Below, piece by piece: positions 27,536 to 36,780 of a DNA stretch of 64,000 bases. Origin of the DNA: Gemmatimonadaceae bacterium (GTDB lineage Bacteria > Gemmatimonadota > Gemmatimonadetes > Gemmatimonadales > Gemmatimonadaceae); NCBI GenBank assembly GCA_036496605.1, contig DASXKV010000068.1:1-64000 (forward strand), in the 5' to 3' direction. The translations under genes were made by a program, and so were the position numbers. The notes beneath the pieces are model-generated. The model made no database searches and was not told the DNA's origin. It saw only the letters and a program-made list of their open reading frames with translations. Position 1 is the first letter of the stretch; every line of letters starts with the position of its first letter.

Positions 27536-27802
27536 ATGTCTGACGTGAACGCGCAGCCCGTCGACGACAGAATCGCCGGCGTTGTTCGGCGCTTGCTGGC
27601 CGAGCACTCTGTCGACAGGGCAATTGGCCCTGACGAGGACTTGCGGCAGGCCGGATTGAGCTCGCTCGACATGGTGAGCCTGGTACTCTCCATCGAGGAA
27701 GAGTTCGACCTCATGGTCCCCGAGGTCAGCATCATGCCTTCCAATTTCCGGTCGATCGCGGCGATTGGCCGGCTCGTCGAATCGCTGAGGAAGCCTCGCT
27801 GA
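27536..27802 (+). CDS. Carrier protein 2
   Basis: The ATG at 27536 gives an 88-residue carrier protein; longer in-frame starts add a sequence with no carrier-protein character. The phosphopantetheine site is Ser43 in AGLSSLDMVSL, followed by an acidic helix (SIEEEFDLMVP). It lies across the divergent promoter from the amino acid:carrier-protein ligase and dehydrogenase-fold genes. Ligase, dehydrogenase-fold protein and carrier thus form a compact module. A hydrolase gene follows 54 bases later on the same strand. Confidence 0.88.
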   Translation: MSDVNAQPVDDRIAGVVRRLLAEHSVDRAIGPDEDLRQAGLSSLDMVSLVLSIEEEFDLMVPEVSIMPSNFRSIAAIGRLVESLRKPR

Positions 27803-27856
27803 TGCTTTCCGTTCTCGCTGCCTAACGCAGTCCTCGCTCGGGACTCGACCGCACTA

Positions 27857-28798
27857 ATGCCACTTGATCGTCACGCGAAGCGCCTGTTGGAAATGATCGC
27901 TGCCGGGAAGGGAGGTGTTATTAGCGAACTCACTCCCGACTCGATCCGACGATCGATGACGCGACTGGCAGAGGCCGTAGATGTCCATCACGTTCCGGTG
28001 GGGCGTGTGGAAGATCGCGAGGTGATGAGTCCCGGTGGTCCGATTCCGATCCGGATCTACACACCCTGCGAGGCGGGTACAGATCGGCTTCCGTGTATCG
28101 TCTACTTCCATGGCGGCACGGGGGTCTTTTGCGGGATCGAGACACACGATGGGCTGTGCCGGCTGCTCGCGAGCTCCAGCGGATGTAAGGTCATATCGAC
28201 GGAGTATCGCCTCGCTCCCGAGCATCCCTTTCCGGCTGCAATCGAAGACGGAGCATGTGTCACGCGCTGGGTTGCCAAGCAGGCTGCGGATCTCGAGTTG
28301 GATCCCACACGCCTCGCGGTGGCGGGCGATTCAGCCGGCGGAACGATCGCGGCGGTCGTCTGTCAACTCGCCGCGCACGAGGGTGGACCTCGCATTGCGC
28401 TGCAGGCGCTGCTTTGTCCGGTCACCGATCTTGCGGAGGAGTCAGAATCGCGTCACCTGTTTTCCGAAGGGTTCTTCATCGAGCGCTCAACGCTCGAATG
28501 GGCGAAGTCGATGTATTGTGCTGGGGCAGACCTCAGGGATCCCCGCATTTCGCCGCTCCGAGCGAAATCGCTCGTGGGATTGCCGCCCGCGCACGTGCAC
28601 ACCGCGGAATTCGATCCGATGCGCGACGAGGGCGAAGCGTATGCGAGAGCGTTGGCCGCGGCCGGAGTGCCCGTGCGCTACACGTGCCATACAGGGCTGA
28701 TTCATCACTTCTATTGTATGGCGGGCGCAATTCCGTATGGCCGCGCTGTGTTGACCTCAGTCGGCGCCGCGATGCGCGAGGCCCTCACTGTCGTTTGA
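27857..28798 (+). CDS. Alpha/beta hydrolase, HSL-type esterase
   Basis: The 313-residue protein has the oxyanion motif HGGT (85-88), the nucleophile Ser159 in GDSAGG, Asp253 in EFDPMRDE and a His at 283-284 in LIHHF. This is the hormone-sensitive lipase branch of carboxylesterases. Downstream of a carrier protein it could release a product from the thioester or cleave an ester intermediate. The variant HGGT instead of HGGG is common enough not to imply loss of activity. Confidence 0.9.
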   Translation: MPLDRHAKRLLEMIAAGKGGVISELTPDSIRRSMTRLAEAVDVHHVPVGRVEDREVMSPGGPIPIRIYTPCEAGTDRLPCIVYFHGGTGVFCGIETHDGLCRLLASSSGCKVISTEYRLAPEHPFPAAIEDGACVTRWVAKQAADLELDPTRLAVAGDSAGGTIAAVVCQLAAHEGGPRIALQALLCPVTDLAEESESRHLFSEGFFIERSTLEWAKSMYCAGADLRDPRISPLRAKSLVGLPPAHVHTAEFDPMRDEGEAYARALAAAGVPVRYTCHTGLIHHFYCMAGAIPYGRAVLTSVGAAMREALTVV

Positions 28799-28814
28799 AC
28801 CGCGCCGATCGGGG

Positions 28815-29234
28815 TTAGTGCGGGGCGAAGAACTCGATATATGAACCGATGCGGCCATCGCGGATCTCGATCATGTCGACCAGCTCGGTCAGCACGGTCG
28901 TCCCGGTGAGACGCGAAAAGATCTTTGCTCGCCAGTGCACGGCGGCTTTTGCACCATCTATCACTAAGGACAGTATTTGCTCATCACTGAGCTTGAAGGT
29001 TCTGATCATGATAGCGAGCAGCGGCCGATATTCGTCGGCTCCGACGGCTGTAACGGCGACGGGAGTCGAATGACTTGCGCCCGCGATCTGAAAGCGCGCG
29101 TCTCGGGAGAACTTATCGTAGACAGCGGCTACGTCGCCGCTGACTCGCGCGGCGTAGAGGTCGCGTAGCAAGCGTTCGGTCTCCTGGCGATCAATCATCG
29201 CGTGATCTCCCAGCCATGCATCCATGATTTCCAC
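28815..29234 (-). CDS. SnoaL/NTF2-like small protein
   Basis: The 139-residue product has a cone-shaped alpha-beta barrel pattern: LLRDLYAARVSGDVAAVYDKFSRDARF, then strands ending TVLTELVDMIEIRDGRIGSYIEFF. NTF2-like proteins include SnoaL cyclases, isomerases and binding proteins. It is the only minus-strand gene within the plus-strand group 27536-33711. An ATG at 29198 is an alternative start and would give a more typical length. The function is unassigned. Confidence 0.72.
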   Translation of the reverse strand: MEIMDAWLGDHAMIDRQETERLLRDLYAARVSGDVAAVYDKFSRDARFQIAGASHSTPVAVTAVGADEYRPLLAIMIRTFKLSDEQILSLVIDGAKAAVHWRAKIFSRLTGTTVLTELVDMIEIRDGRIGSYIEFFAPH

Positions 29235-29362
29235 TCAGCGACTCCGGTACCGACCAACCAAGCGAAGCATCGTATGATTTCTGCGATTCGGCAATGCCAC
29301 GCGCTTCGAGCGGACAAAGAGCCCGTTCGTTCGTCGCACGCGGACGGGCGGGGGTCGTGTTG

Positions 29363-31177
29363 ATGCGCTTGGAAGATGCGAACTCGGGTACGCAGATGCC
29401 GGGCGGCGACACGCCGAACAAAGCGTGGGCGCGAGCGCTTGCCCTCACCGCACCTATTGCGCAGAACCCAACGACAACCCTGCCGATTCGCGTCAGTGAG
29501 ATGGCGGAAACGTGGGGCGAGAGGGTGGCGCTCATCGGCGAGGACGAGACGCTGAGCTATCGCGGGCTTGCCGAGCGCTCGAATCGGTATACACGCTGGG
29601 CTCTGGAGCACCGCATTTCGCGGGGCGACGTCGTCTGCCTCGTTATGCACAATTGTCCTGAGTATCTCGCGGCGTGGCTTGGTATCACTCGCACCGGTGC
29701 GATCGCGGCCCTCATCAACACGAATCTCGTCGGCGAATCGCTGGCGCACGCGATTCGCGTGGCGTCCTCGAAGGGCATTGTCGTGAGCGCGGAGCTCGCG
29801 CCGCTGGTCGCGGCGATTCGAAGCTCGATAGATGCTTCGTTACCCTGCTGGGTTCAGGGCGGCTCGATGGATGGCATGGTGAACATCGACGAGTCGCTAC
29901 GGCGACACACGGCCGCGGCGGTCACTGCTGGCGAATGTGCGCTTCCGTCGACGCGTGATCGAGCGCTGTACATCTACACGTCCGGGACAACAGGACTACC
30001 AAAAGCGGCCGTAGTCAGTCATCACCGCGTACTGCAGTGGAGCTACTGGTTTGCCGGTCTGCTCGACACGAGGGAGCATGACAGGATGTACAACTGCCTC
30101 CCGATGTATCACAGCGTCGGAGGCGTCGTGGCTCTTGGCTCGACCTTGGTGAGCGGTGGCTCGGTCGTGCTTCGACGAAGGTTCTCGGCGCGAGCCTTCT
30201 GGGACGACATCGTGGGCACCGAGTGCACGCTGTTTCAATACATCGGTGAGCTCTGCCGATTCCTGCTCAATTCGCCGCCGCACCCGCGCGAACGCGCGCA
30301 CCGGATACGGATTGCCTGCGGCAACGGGTTGCGAGGGGACATCTGGGCGTCGTTTCAATCGCGATTCGACATTCCCAGAATCCTGGAGTTCTACGCGGCC
30401 ACCGAGGCGAACTTCTCGTTATACAATTGCGAAGGACGGCCGGGAGCCATTGGCAGAATTCCGCCCTTTCTGGCGCACCGCTTCCCAATCGCGCTGGTTG
30501 CGTTCGACTTCGAGACCGGTGAACCGCTGCGCGACGAGCATGGGCGCTGCCGCGCCTGCCGCGTTGACGAAGTCGGCGAAGCGCTAGGCAAGATCGCAAG
30601 CGACGGATCTTCGCCGGAGGCGCAGTTCCATGGCTATACAGATCCGACGGCCTCCGAACGCAAGATCCTGCGTAACGTCCTCGTCCCAGGGGATGCGTGG
30701 TTCAGAAGCGGCGATCTGATGCGACGCGATGCAGCAGGATTCTATCACTTTGTCGACCGTGTCGGAGAGACGTTTCGGTGGAAAGGCGAGAACGTTTCGA
30801 CTGGTGAGATCGCGGACGCCATCGGCGCGTGGCCTGAAGTCAAGGAAGCGGTGGTCTTCGGCGTCGCGGTGCCAGGTTATGATGGTCGGGCCGGCATGGT
30901 CGCGCTCGTCGTCGATGCCGACCTCGATGTCAGCGGTTTTCGTGCACACCTAACGGCTCGCTTGGCCGAATACGCACGTCCCGTGTTCGTCCGCATCCTC
31001 CGCGAGATCGAGACGACCGGCACGTTCAAACCAAGAAAACTGGACCTCGCGCGGGTCGGCTTCGATCCGAGTATGACGGCGGATCCATTGTTCGTGAACG
31101 ACCGCGAAAGCAACAAGTTCATTCGACTCGACGGCGCGGTGTTCGAGCGAATTCGGACTGGCCAGTTCCGCTTGTGA
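29363..31177 (+). CDS. FATP-type fatty acyl-CoA/acyl-AMP synthetase
   Basis: The protein of about 604 residues has the ANL motif YIYTSGTTGLPKAAVVSHH and the features of very-long-chain acyl-CoA synthetases and fatty acid transport proteins: IACGNGLRGDIW, LEFYAATEANF, FRSGDLM, DRVGETFRWKGENVST and a closing TGTFKPRKLDLARVGFDP. It should activate a fatty acid with ATP and pass it to CoA or a carrier. The ATG at 29363 is preferred over the upstream start at 29294. It suggests a lipid tail in the pathway product. ThrA follows closely. Confidence 0.88.
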   Translation: MRLEDANSGTQMPGGDTPNKAWARALALTAPIAQNPTTTLPIRVSEMAETWGERVALIGEDETLSYRGLAERSNRYTRWALEHRISRGDVVCLVMHNCPEYLAAWLGITRTGAIAALINTNLVGESLAHAIRVASSKGIVVSAELAPLVAAIRSSIDASLPCWVQGGSMDGMVNIDESLRRHTAAAVTAGECALPSTRDRALYIYTSGTTGLPKAAVVSHHRVLQWSYWFAGLLDTREHDRMYNCLPMYHSVGGVVALGSTLVSGGSVVLRRRFSARAFWDDIVGTECTLFQYIGELCRFLLNSPPHPRERAHRIRIACGNGLRGDIWASFQSRFDIPRILEFYAATEANFSLYNCEGRPGAIGRIPPFLAHRFPIALVAFDFETGEPLRDEHGRCRACRVDEVGEALGKIASDGSSPEAQFHGYTDPTASERKILRNVLVPGDAWFRSGDLMRRDAAGFYHFVDRVGETFRWKGENVSTGEIADAIGAWPEVKEAVVFGVAVPGYDGRAGMVALVVDADLDVSGFRAHLTARLAEYARPVFVRILREIETTGTFKPRKLDLARVGFDPSMTADPLFVNDRESNKFIRLDGAVFERIRTGQFRL

Positions 31178-31227
31178 GCCGCCCGTTCGAGCGCGCGCCT
31201 AGCGTTTCAATTTCAGAGAACCGATCG

Positions 31228-33711
31228 ATGACGACCGACCAGCCAACCTGCATTGTTCACAAATTCGGCGGCACCAGTGTGGCCGACGCGCATTGCTTCC
31301 GACAGGTCGCGAGAATCGTCGAGCAACGACCGGAGCACCGACGGCTGATCGTTGTTTCCGCGATGGCGGGGATAACGGATCAGCTGGTTCGTGCCGTTCA
31401 TGTCGCGGGAAAGCGGGATCTGGGATACCGAGAGATCATGGCCGCGGTGGGGGCGCGCCATCGGAAAATAATCGCCGAGCTGTTGGCAGCCGACGTTGCG
31501 GGCGAACTCTGCGAGACGCTCACGCGCGACCTGGCAATTATCGAAGAAGTGCTTCACGTGACAACCGTCCTGCACGGCTATTCGCGCAACGGCCTCGAGC
31601 TCGTGTCGGGGTATGGCGAAGTCTGGTCCGCGCAGATTCTCGCGGCGCTGCTTCGGCAGGAGCACAGTGACGTCGATTGGTTGGATGCGAGAGATGTCCT
31701 CACGGTGAGTCGCACCGATAGCGGCGCGGACGTCATGTGGCCCGAGTCGCGCGCGCGGACCGACGCGTGGGTCGCGACGCGTGGCAGTCTTCCGAAAACA
31801 CTCGTCATTACGGGATTTGTCGCCTCGACGGAGGAAGGGCTGGCGGCGACACTCGGTCGCAATGGGAGCGACTTCAGCGCTTCGATCTTCGGCACGCTCT
31901 TCGACGCACAGGAAATTCACATCTGGACTGACGTCGATGGCGTGATGAGCGCCAATCCACGCCTCGTCGCGGAGGCGGTGACGCTTGACACGCTGACCTA
32001 CGAGGAGGCCATCGAGCTCGCCTACTTCGGAGCAAAGGTGATTCACCCGAGCACGATTGCTACGGCAGTTGAGCGGAATCTTCCGATCTTCATTCGGAAC
32101 ACCTTCAATCCGCAGCATCCGGGGACGCGCATTCAGGCGTCCTCCGGGTCCACGCATCAAGTGAAGGGACTCGCGACCATCGAGTCCGTCGCGCTCGTCA
32201 ACGTCGAAGGCATCGGTATGATCGGAGTGCGCGGCATCGCGCAACGACTCTTCGGCGCGCTCCGCGATGAGAATGTTTCCATTCTCATGATCTCGCAGGG
32301 AAGTTCTGGTAATTCGATCTGCTTTGGCGTCACTGATGCGCAAGCGGAACAGGCGCGGAACGTCGTCGAGCGTGCATTTTTCGCGGAGCGAATGCACGGG
32401 CAGATTCGCCGCATCGACGTCACGACGGGCTGTAGCGTGCTCGCCGTCGTGGGGGAGGGAATGGCCGGCAAGCCTGGCGTCGCGGCGAAGTTTTTCAGCG
32501 CGCTCGGGAAGGCGGGAATCAGTCTGCGCGCCATCGCGCAGGGCTCCTCCGAGCGGAACATCTCCGTCGCTGTCGCCGCCGCCGACACACAACGCGCCTT
32601 GAGGGCAGCGCACGCTGGTTTTTACCTCTCTAAACAGACCATCTCGATTGGTCTGGTCGGGGCTGGTAACATCGGCAGCACGTTGCTCCGCCAACTGTCA
32701 CAGCGGCTGCGTGGCCTCAAGCAGGATTTCGACATCGACTTGCGTGTCCGCGCGATCGCAAGCTCGGAGAAGATGCTGCTGTCGGACCAGGCCATTGACC
32801 TCGACCAGTGGCGCGCTGAGTTGAGCGCGCGGGGTGAGAAAACCGATCTGACGCGTTTGGCCGCGCACGTGTATGACGACCAACTGCCGCACGCTGCGAT
32901 TATCGACTGCACCGCAAGCCAGTCCGTGGCGGAGCTCTACGGCACCTGGCTCGAGCGCGGCATTCACGTCATCACGCCTAACAAGCGCGCCAATACCAGC
33001 GCGTTGAGCTACTATCGCCGGTTGCGTGAGGCAAATCGGACCGTTGGCGCCCACTATCTCTATGAGACGACGGTCGGCGCGGCACTGCCAATCATCCAAA
33101 CACTGCGCGACCTCGTTCAGACTGGCGACGAAATCGTCGAGATCGAGGGCATTCTCTCCGGGACCCTCTCGTACTTATTCAACAGCTTCGACGGCAAGCG
33201 CTCGTTCTCGTCTTTGGTCAAGGCGGCGCGCGAGCTTGGCTATACCGAGCCAGATCCCCGCGACGATCTCTCCGGCGCTGACGTCGCGCGAAAGATCATC
33301 ATTCTTGCCCGCGAAATCGGAATGACAGTCGAACTTGCAGACGTTGATTTGAAGGGCCTCGTCCCCGAGGAGCTCACGCAGGGTCCCGTCTCGGAATTCT
33401 TGTCGGCACTGCCGAAATATGACGAGCACATGGAACAACTTCGGCGCGAAGCGGAGGCCAAGGGTGAAGTGTTACGCTACGTCGGCCGCGTCGGGCGAGA
33501 CGGGAAGGCAAGCGTCGCTCTCGCGACCTACGCCGCCACGCATCCTTTTGGCCGAATTCAACTCACCGACAACATCGTTCTCTTCCGAACGAGTCGTTAC
33601 AACGAAAACCCGCTCGTCGTGCAAGGGCCGGGAGCTGGGCCTGAGGTCACTGCAGCAGGAGTGTTCTCGGATCTTCTTCGTCTCGCGTCCTATCTCGGCG
33701 CGTCGCTCTGA
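31228..33711 (+). CDS. thrA: Bifunctional aspartate kinase / homoserine dehydrogenase
   Basis: The 827-residue fusion has an aspartate kinase half with KFGGTSV (12-18), GFVASTEEGLAATLGRNGSDFS and two ACT-like segments (VNVEGIGMIGVRG, LAVVGEGMAGKPGVA). A homoserine dehydrogenase half starts near residue 472 with IGLVGAGNIGSTLL and includes VITPNKRANTS and GILSGTLSYLFNSF. It commits aspartate to homoserine. The ATG at 31228 is preferred; a GTG at 31174 that overlaps the preceding stop would add 18 residues. Its place beside an acyl-CoA synthetase gene and 6 kb from metA-metY, without thrB or thrC, suggests a dedicated homoserine supply. The ACT region implies feedback control. Confidence 0.94.
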   Translation: MTTDQPTCIVHKFGGTSVADAHCFRQVARIVEQRPEHRRLIVVSAMAGITDQLVRAVHVAGKRDLGYREIMAAVGARHRKIIAELLAADVAGELCETLTRDLAIIEEVLHVTTVLHGYSRNGLELVSGYGEVWSAQILAALLRQEHSDVDWLDARDVLTVSRTDSGADVMWPESRARTDAWVATRGSLPKTLVITGFVASTEEGLAATLGRNGSDFSASIFGTLFDAQEIHIWTDVDGVMSANPRLVAEAVTLDTLTYEEAIELAYFGAKVIHPSTIATAVERNLPIFIRNTFNPQHPGTRIQASSGSTHQVKGLATIESVALVNVEGIGMIGVRGIAQRLFGALRDENVSILMISQGSSGNSICFGVTDAQAEQARNVVERAFFAERMHGQIRRIDVTTGCSVLAVVGEGMAGKPGVAAKFFSALGKAGISLRAIAQGSSERNISVAVAAADTQRALRAAHAGFYLSKQTISIGLVGAGNIGSTLLRQLSQRLRGLKQDFDIDLRVRAIASSEKMLLSDQAIDLDQWRAELSARGEKTDLTRLAAHVYDDQLPHAAIIDCTASQSVAELYGTWLERGIHVITPNKRANTSALSYYRRLREANRTVGAHYLYETTVGAALPIIQTLRDLVQTGDEIVEIEGILSGTLSYLFNSFDGKRSFSSLVKAARELGYTEPDPRDDLSGADVARKIIILAREIGMTVELADVDLKGLVPEELTQGPVSEFLSALPKYDEHMEQLRREAEAKGEVLRYVGRVGRDGKASVALATYAATHPFGRIQLTDNIVLFRTSRYNENPLVVQGPGAGPEVTAAGVFSDLLRLASYLGASL

Positions 33712-33770
33712 TCGGACGTGATTGCCTGCGCGCGGCCAGTCGACAGCGTGTCACGTAGTGTGCCGTCCGT

Positions 33771-35303
33771 TCAACGCCCCGGAGCGATCGGCAACGGGAT
33801 TGAGCGGGACTGCAGCCGTGGGGAATTCGAAGACGCTGCCCTCGCCGATGACCGCGTTCGGCCGGCGACATGCGTCGCGACGCGCAAGGCATTGGCCGCG
33901 ATTGTCAATCCAGTGTTGACGGCGCCGGGGGTCGTTAGGGCGCTCGCGTCCACGATGTAGAGGCCGTCCACGTCGTGAGCCTGGCACGTTGGATCAACAA
34001 CAGAAGTCGCAGGATCGATTCCCATTCTCGCTGTGCCGACACCGTGCCAGCGTGTATCGTACGCTCCGGGCGCGAACACCGGGTAGCCCGCGGCGCGAAG
34101 GAGGCGCTTCGCATGGCGCCGAATGTGCGCGAAGGTCTTGACGTTCTGCTTCGGAGGGTTCATTAGCGTCGCGCCACTGTCGGACAGATGAAAACCGGTG
34201 TCCGGAGCGGGGACTCCCTCTGTCATGATAAACATCTGAAGGCTATTGCGCAGCAACGCCGCTGCGAATGGGCGATAGCGGCGCGACATGCCTAACGGCT
34301 CGATGTAGCCAGCCGCCTGTATGACGCCGGTCGGATACGGCCAATCCGGTGCCGACTCATAGAATGAGTGAATTGCAAACGTCTTCTGATGAAAGGGACG
34401 TCGTTGCACGCCTCGCTGCAGAGCAAAGATCCACCCTTGCGTGTGAGCGGTAAAGTTGCGCCCGAGGGTGCCGGACCCGTTTGCTAATCCGTTCGGATGA
34501 TGGTCATCGCGAGATCGCCAGAGCAGGACCGGTGTCCCCATCACGCCGCACGCGATCGCGACGATTGGCGCATGAATCGTGAACTCCTCACCGCCGCGCT
34601 TCACGCGAACTCCGACTGCGCGCGTGCCGTTGCGCGACGTCAGAATCCGCTGACAGCTCGTGGCGTGTAGGACATTCACCAGCCCTGTGCCGATCGCGGG
34701 CCGCAGCGCGCCAATCTCGGCGTCTACCTTCGCGTCGCGCGGGCAGAAGTATGCATCGCAGTGCTGGCAGAGAACGCACGCTCCGCCTCGTACTGGATCG
34801 TAGTCGAGCGCTCGCGGTATGTGAGAGACCTGCACACCGGCTCGCGATCTCAGACGCTCGACCAGCTCGCACACAGAACCCTGGTGAGGAATTGGGTCGT
34901 GTGGCCACGGCGTTGATCGCGGAGGTTCGGTTGGGTCATTCTCACTCGAACCGTGCACTTTGTAGAGACGCTCGGCAGTGGCGTAGTACGGCTCGAGATC
35001 GCCATAGCTTATTGGCCAACCGGGCGAAATCCCAGCCTCCATCACCGTCGGCCGGAAGTCGATCTCTCGCAGCCGATACATGGATGCGCCGTAGAACTTG
35101 GTCAAACCACCGATATAGGGTTTATCGCCGAACTTGTAGACATGGACCGGTGAGAGGTCCTTCGCCGTGTGCCGAATCGGCTCACCTTCATCGACCACTA
35201 CAACGGTGAAGTCATGTCGGGAGAGCTCGTACGCGAATGAACTTCCGCCGAGACCTGTACCAACAACGACGGCATCGCAGCTCAGATCTTTATTAGTGGA
35301 CAC
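33771..35303 (-). CDS. GMC-type FAD oxidoreductase
   Basis: The 510-residue protein starts with an FAD Rossmann motif (VVVGTGLGGSSFAYELSRH). It ends with the GMC signature region HGVGTARMG and VDASALTTPGAVNTGLTIAANALR. A Cys-rich stretch CVLCQHCDAYFCPRDAK in the middle is typical of bacterial GMC alcohol and sugar oxidases. It should oxidise an alcohol group of a sugar, sterol or pathway intermediate. It converges with thrA and is divergent from the FemAB gene at 35718. No cytochrome partner gene is adjacent. Confidence 0.88.
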   Translation of the reverse strand: MSTNKDLSCDAVVVGTGLGGSSFAYELSRHDFTVVVVDEGEPIRHTAKDLSPVHVYKFGDKPYIGGLTKFYGASMYRLREIDFRPTVMEAGISPGWPISYGDLEPYYATAERLYKVHGSSENDPTEPPRSTPWPHDPIPHQGSVCELVERLRSRAGVQVSHIPRALDYDPVRGGACVLCQHCDAYFCPRDAKVDAEIGALRPAIGTGLVNVLHATSCQRILTSRNGTRAVGVRVKRGGEEFTIHAPIVAIACGVMGTPVLLWRSRDDHHPNGLANGSGTLGRNFTAHTQGWIFALQRGVQRRPFHQKTFAIHSFYESAPDWPYPTGVIQAAGYIEPLGMSRRYRPFAAALLRNSLQMFIMTEGVPAPDTGFHLSDSGATLMNPPKQNVKTFAHIRRHAKRLLRAAGYPVFAPGAYDTRWHGVGTARMGIDPATSVVDPTCQAHDVDGLYIVDASALTTPGAVNTGLTIAANALRVATHVAGRTRSSARAASSNSPRLQSRSIPLPIAPGR

Positions 35304-35717
35304 AGATTCAAAGAAATCGATTCAGCGGGCACGCCTGTCATCCGCCACCGTGATCTTTTCGCGGAGGCAACTCCGGCATAACAAGTTTCTTGCCGTGCCG
35401 AATTACCATCGTGTCTCGTGGCGCCGCACTCGGATAGCACCGATTCTGGTCGCGCTGCCCGCAGCGATTATGTCTTGCCGTCACTCCGATTCGTGGCGTG
35501 GACGCCACAGTCTGCGGCAAGTCGGTATGCTCCAAACGGGCCCTGCGTGCGCTAACCCGCACCGCCACATCGAATAAGCAGGTCCGAGCAGCCCCGCTTC
35601 GAAGAGTGAAGGCGTTGGCCGCCGACCTGCATTCAGGCGCAGCGAACTTTGGCATCGCAGCCCCTCTACAAACTCTTCCATCAATGCTCAAATGATCATC
35701 ACCCGGAGTGCCGCGCG
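35304..35717. other. Divergent intergenic region between GMC and FemAB genes
   Basis: No gene is supported here. The region holds the nested dyad at 35474-35521 and should contain promoters for both flanking genes. Confidence 0.5.
35474..35521. promoter_or_regulatory. Nested inverted repeats, candidate operator or RNA element
   Basis: CTTGCCG (35474-35480) pairs with CGGCAAG (35515-35521). Within it, GTGGCGT (35493-35499) and ACGCCAC (35502-35508) form a perfect dyad with two central bases. The arrangement resembles the nested dyad at 10806-10840 in form but not in sequence. Function is inferred only from its divergent-promoter position. Confidence 0.4.
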
Positions 35718-36746
35718 ATGACCATCCGGGTTAGTCGTTTTACCGGTAACGGTGCCGATTGGGATCGCTTCGTTCGAAGTCAGCCGCACTGGACGCAGTT
35801 TCACTTGTACGGCTGGCGCTCTGTGCTCGAGCGCGTCTTCGATCACGAGTGCATCTATCTCGAAGCCCGTGACTCGACCGAGGCGCTGGTGGGCGTGCTG
35901 CCACTCGTTCGGGTGCGGAGCGTCGTGTTCGGGCATTACTTGGTCTCAATGCCCTTCGTGAACTATGGTGGCCCTCTCGGGAGCGAAGCGGCGGTTCGCG
36001 CGCTCTGCGATGAGAGCGCACAGCTTGCCGAGCGAGACGGCGTACGGCTCCTCGAGCTTCGGAGCCGAGTTCCGCTCTCGACGGATCTCGCAGCATCGCA
36101 TCGCAAAATCACGGTGCTTCTCGATCTGCCGTCGTCGGAGGAAGCTCTCTGGAGCAGCTTCGACGCGAACGTCCGAAGACGGGTCCGCCGGGCGCAGAAG
36201 GAGGGCATCGAGGTGCGTGTTGGACTCGACCAGCTCGAAGCTTTCTACAAGGTGTTCGCGGTGCACATGAGAGATCTCGGCACGCCCACCCAATCGCTTG
36301 AGTTCTTTCGAGCCATCGCGGAGCAGTTTCCGAACGACGTGCGCTTCGCCTGTGCGTATCTCGGTGACCTACCAATTGCTTGCATATGCGGCTTCCGCTG
36401 GGGAACCGAGTTCGAAGTCACCTGGGCATCCGCGCTTCGATCGCACAAGCATCTCGCGGCGAACATGCTGGTGTACTGGTCCCTCATGCAGCAAGCGATC
36501 TCGGAGAATGCCCGCACCTTCAACTTTGGTCGGTCCACCCCAGGGAGCGGCCAGCATCGTTTCAAACTGCAGTGGGGAGCGGCGCGGGATGAAACGCTCT
36601 GGTGGTATCAGCGATCGGACACGCGCGACCTGAGTACGCCCTCGCCAGATCAGAGTCGTTATGCGCTGGCGACTCGAATCTGGCGTCGGCTGCCGGTGGC
36701 GATCACCAATCGCCTCGGCCCTTCGATCGTGCAGTATATCCCGTGA
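35718..36746 (+). CDS. FemAB family transferase of exopolysaccharide-locus type
   Basis: The ATG at 35718 begins a 342-residue protein with the Fem/GNAT duplicate fold: QPHWTQFHLYGWRSVLERVF, FVNYGGPLGSEAAV, a charged FDANVRRRVRRAQKEGIEV, and TFNFGRSTPGSGQHRFKLQWGA. These blocks match the FemAB proteins often found in PEP-CTERM/exosortase and exopolysaccharide loci. No exosortase is present here. It likely adds an amino acid or acyl group to a glycan or lipid carrier, possibly from a carrier-protein thioester; the donor is unknown. Confidence 0.85.
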   Translation: MTIRVSRFTGNGADWDRFVRSQPHWTQFHLYGWRSVLERVFDHECIYLEARDSTEALVGVLPLVRVRSVVFGHYLVSMPFVNYGGPLGSEAAVRALCDESAQLAERDGVRLLELRSRVPLSTDLAASHRKITVLLDLPSSEEALWSSFDANVRRRVRRAQKEGIEVRVGLDQLEAFYKVFAVHMRDLGTPTQSLEFFRAIAEQFPNDVRFACAYLGDLPIACICGFRWGTEFEVTWASALRSHKHLAANMLVYWSLMQQAISENARTFNFGRSTPGSGQHRFKLQWGAARDETLWWYQRSDTRDLSTPSPDQSRYALATRIWRRLPVAITNRLGPSIVQYIP

Positions 36747-36780
36747 TTCGTCGTTGGCAGCCACGCGAAGGATCCAGCCG

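Noticed and set aside
31213-32694. 493-codon minus-strand frame
   Set aside because: It is antisense to the well-supported thrA gene and has no recognisable domain.
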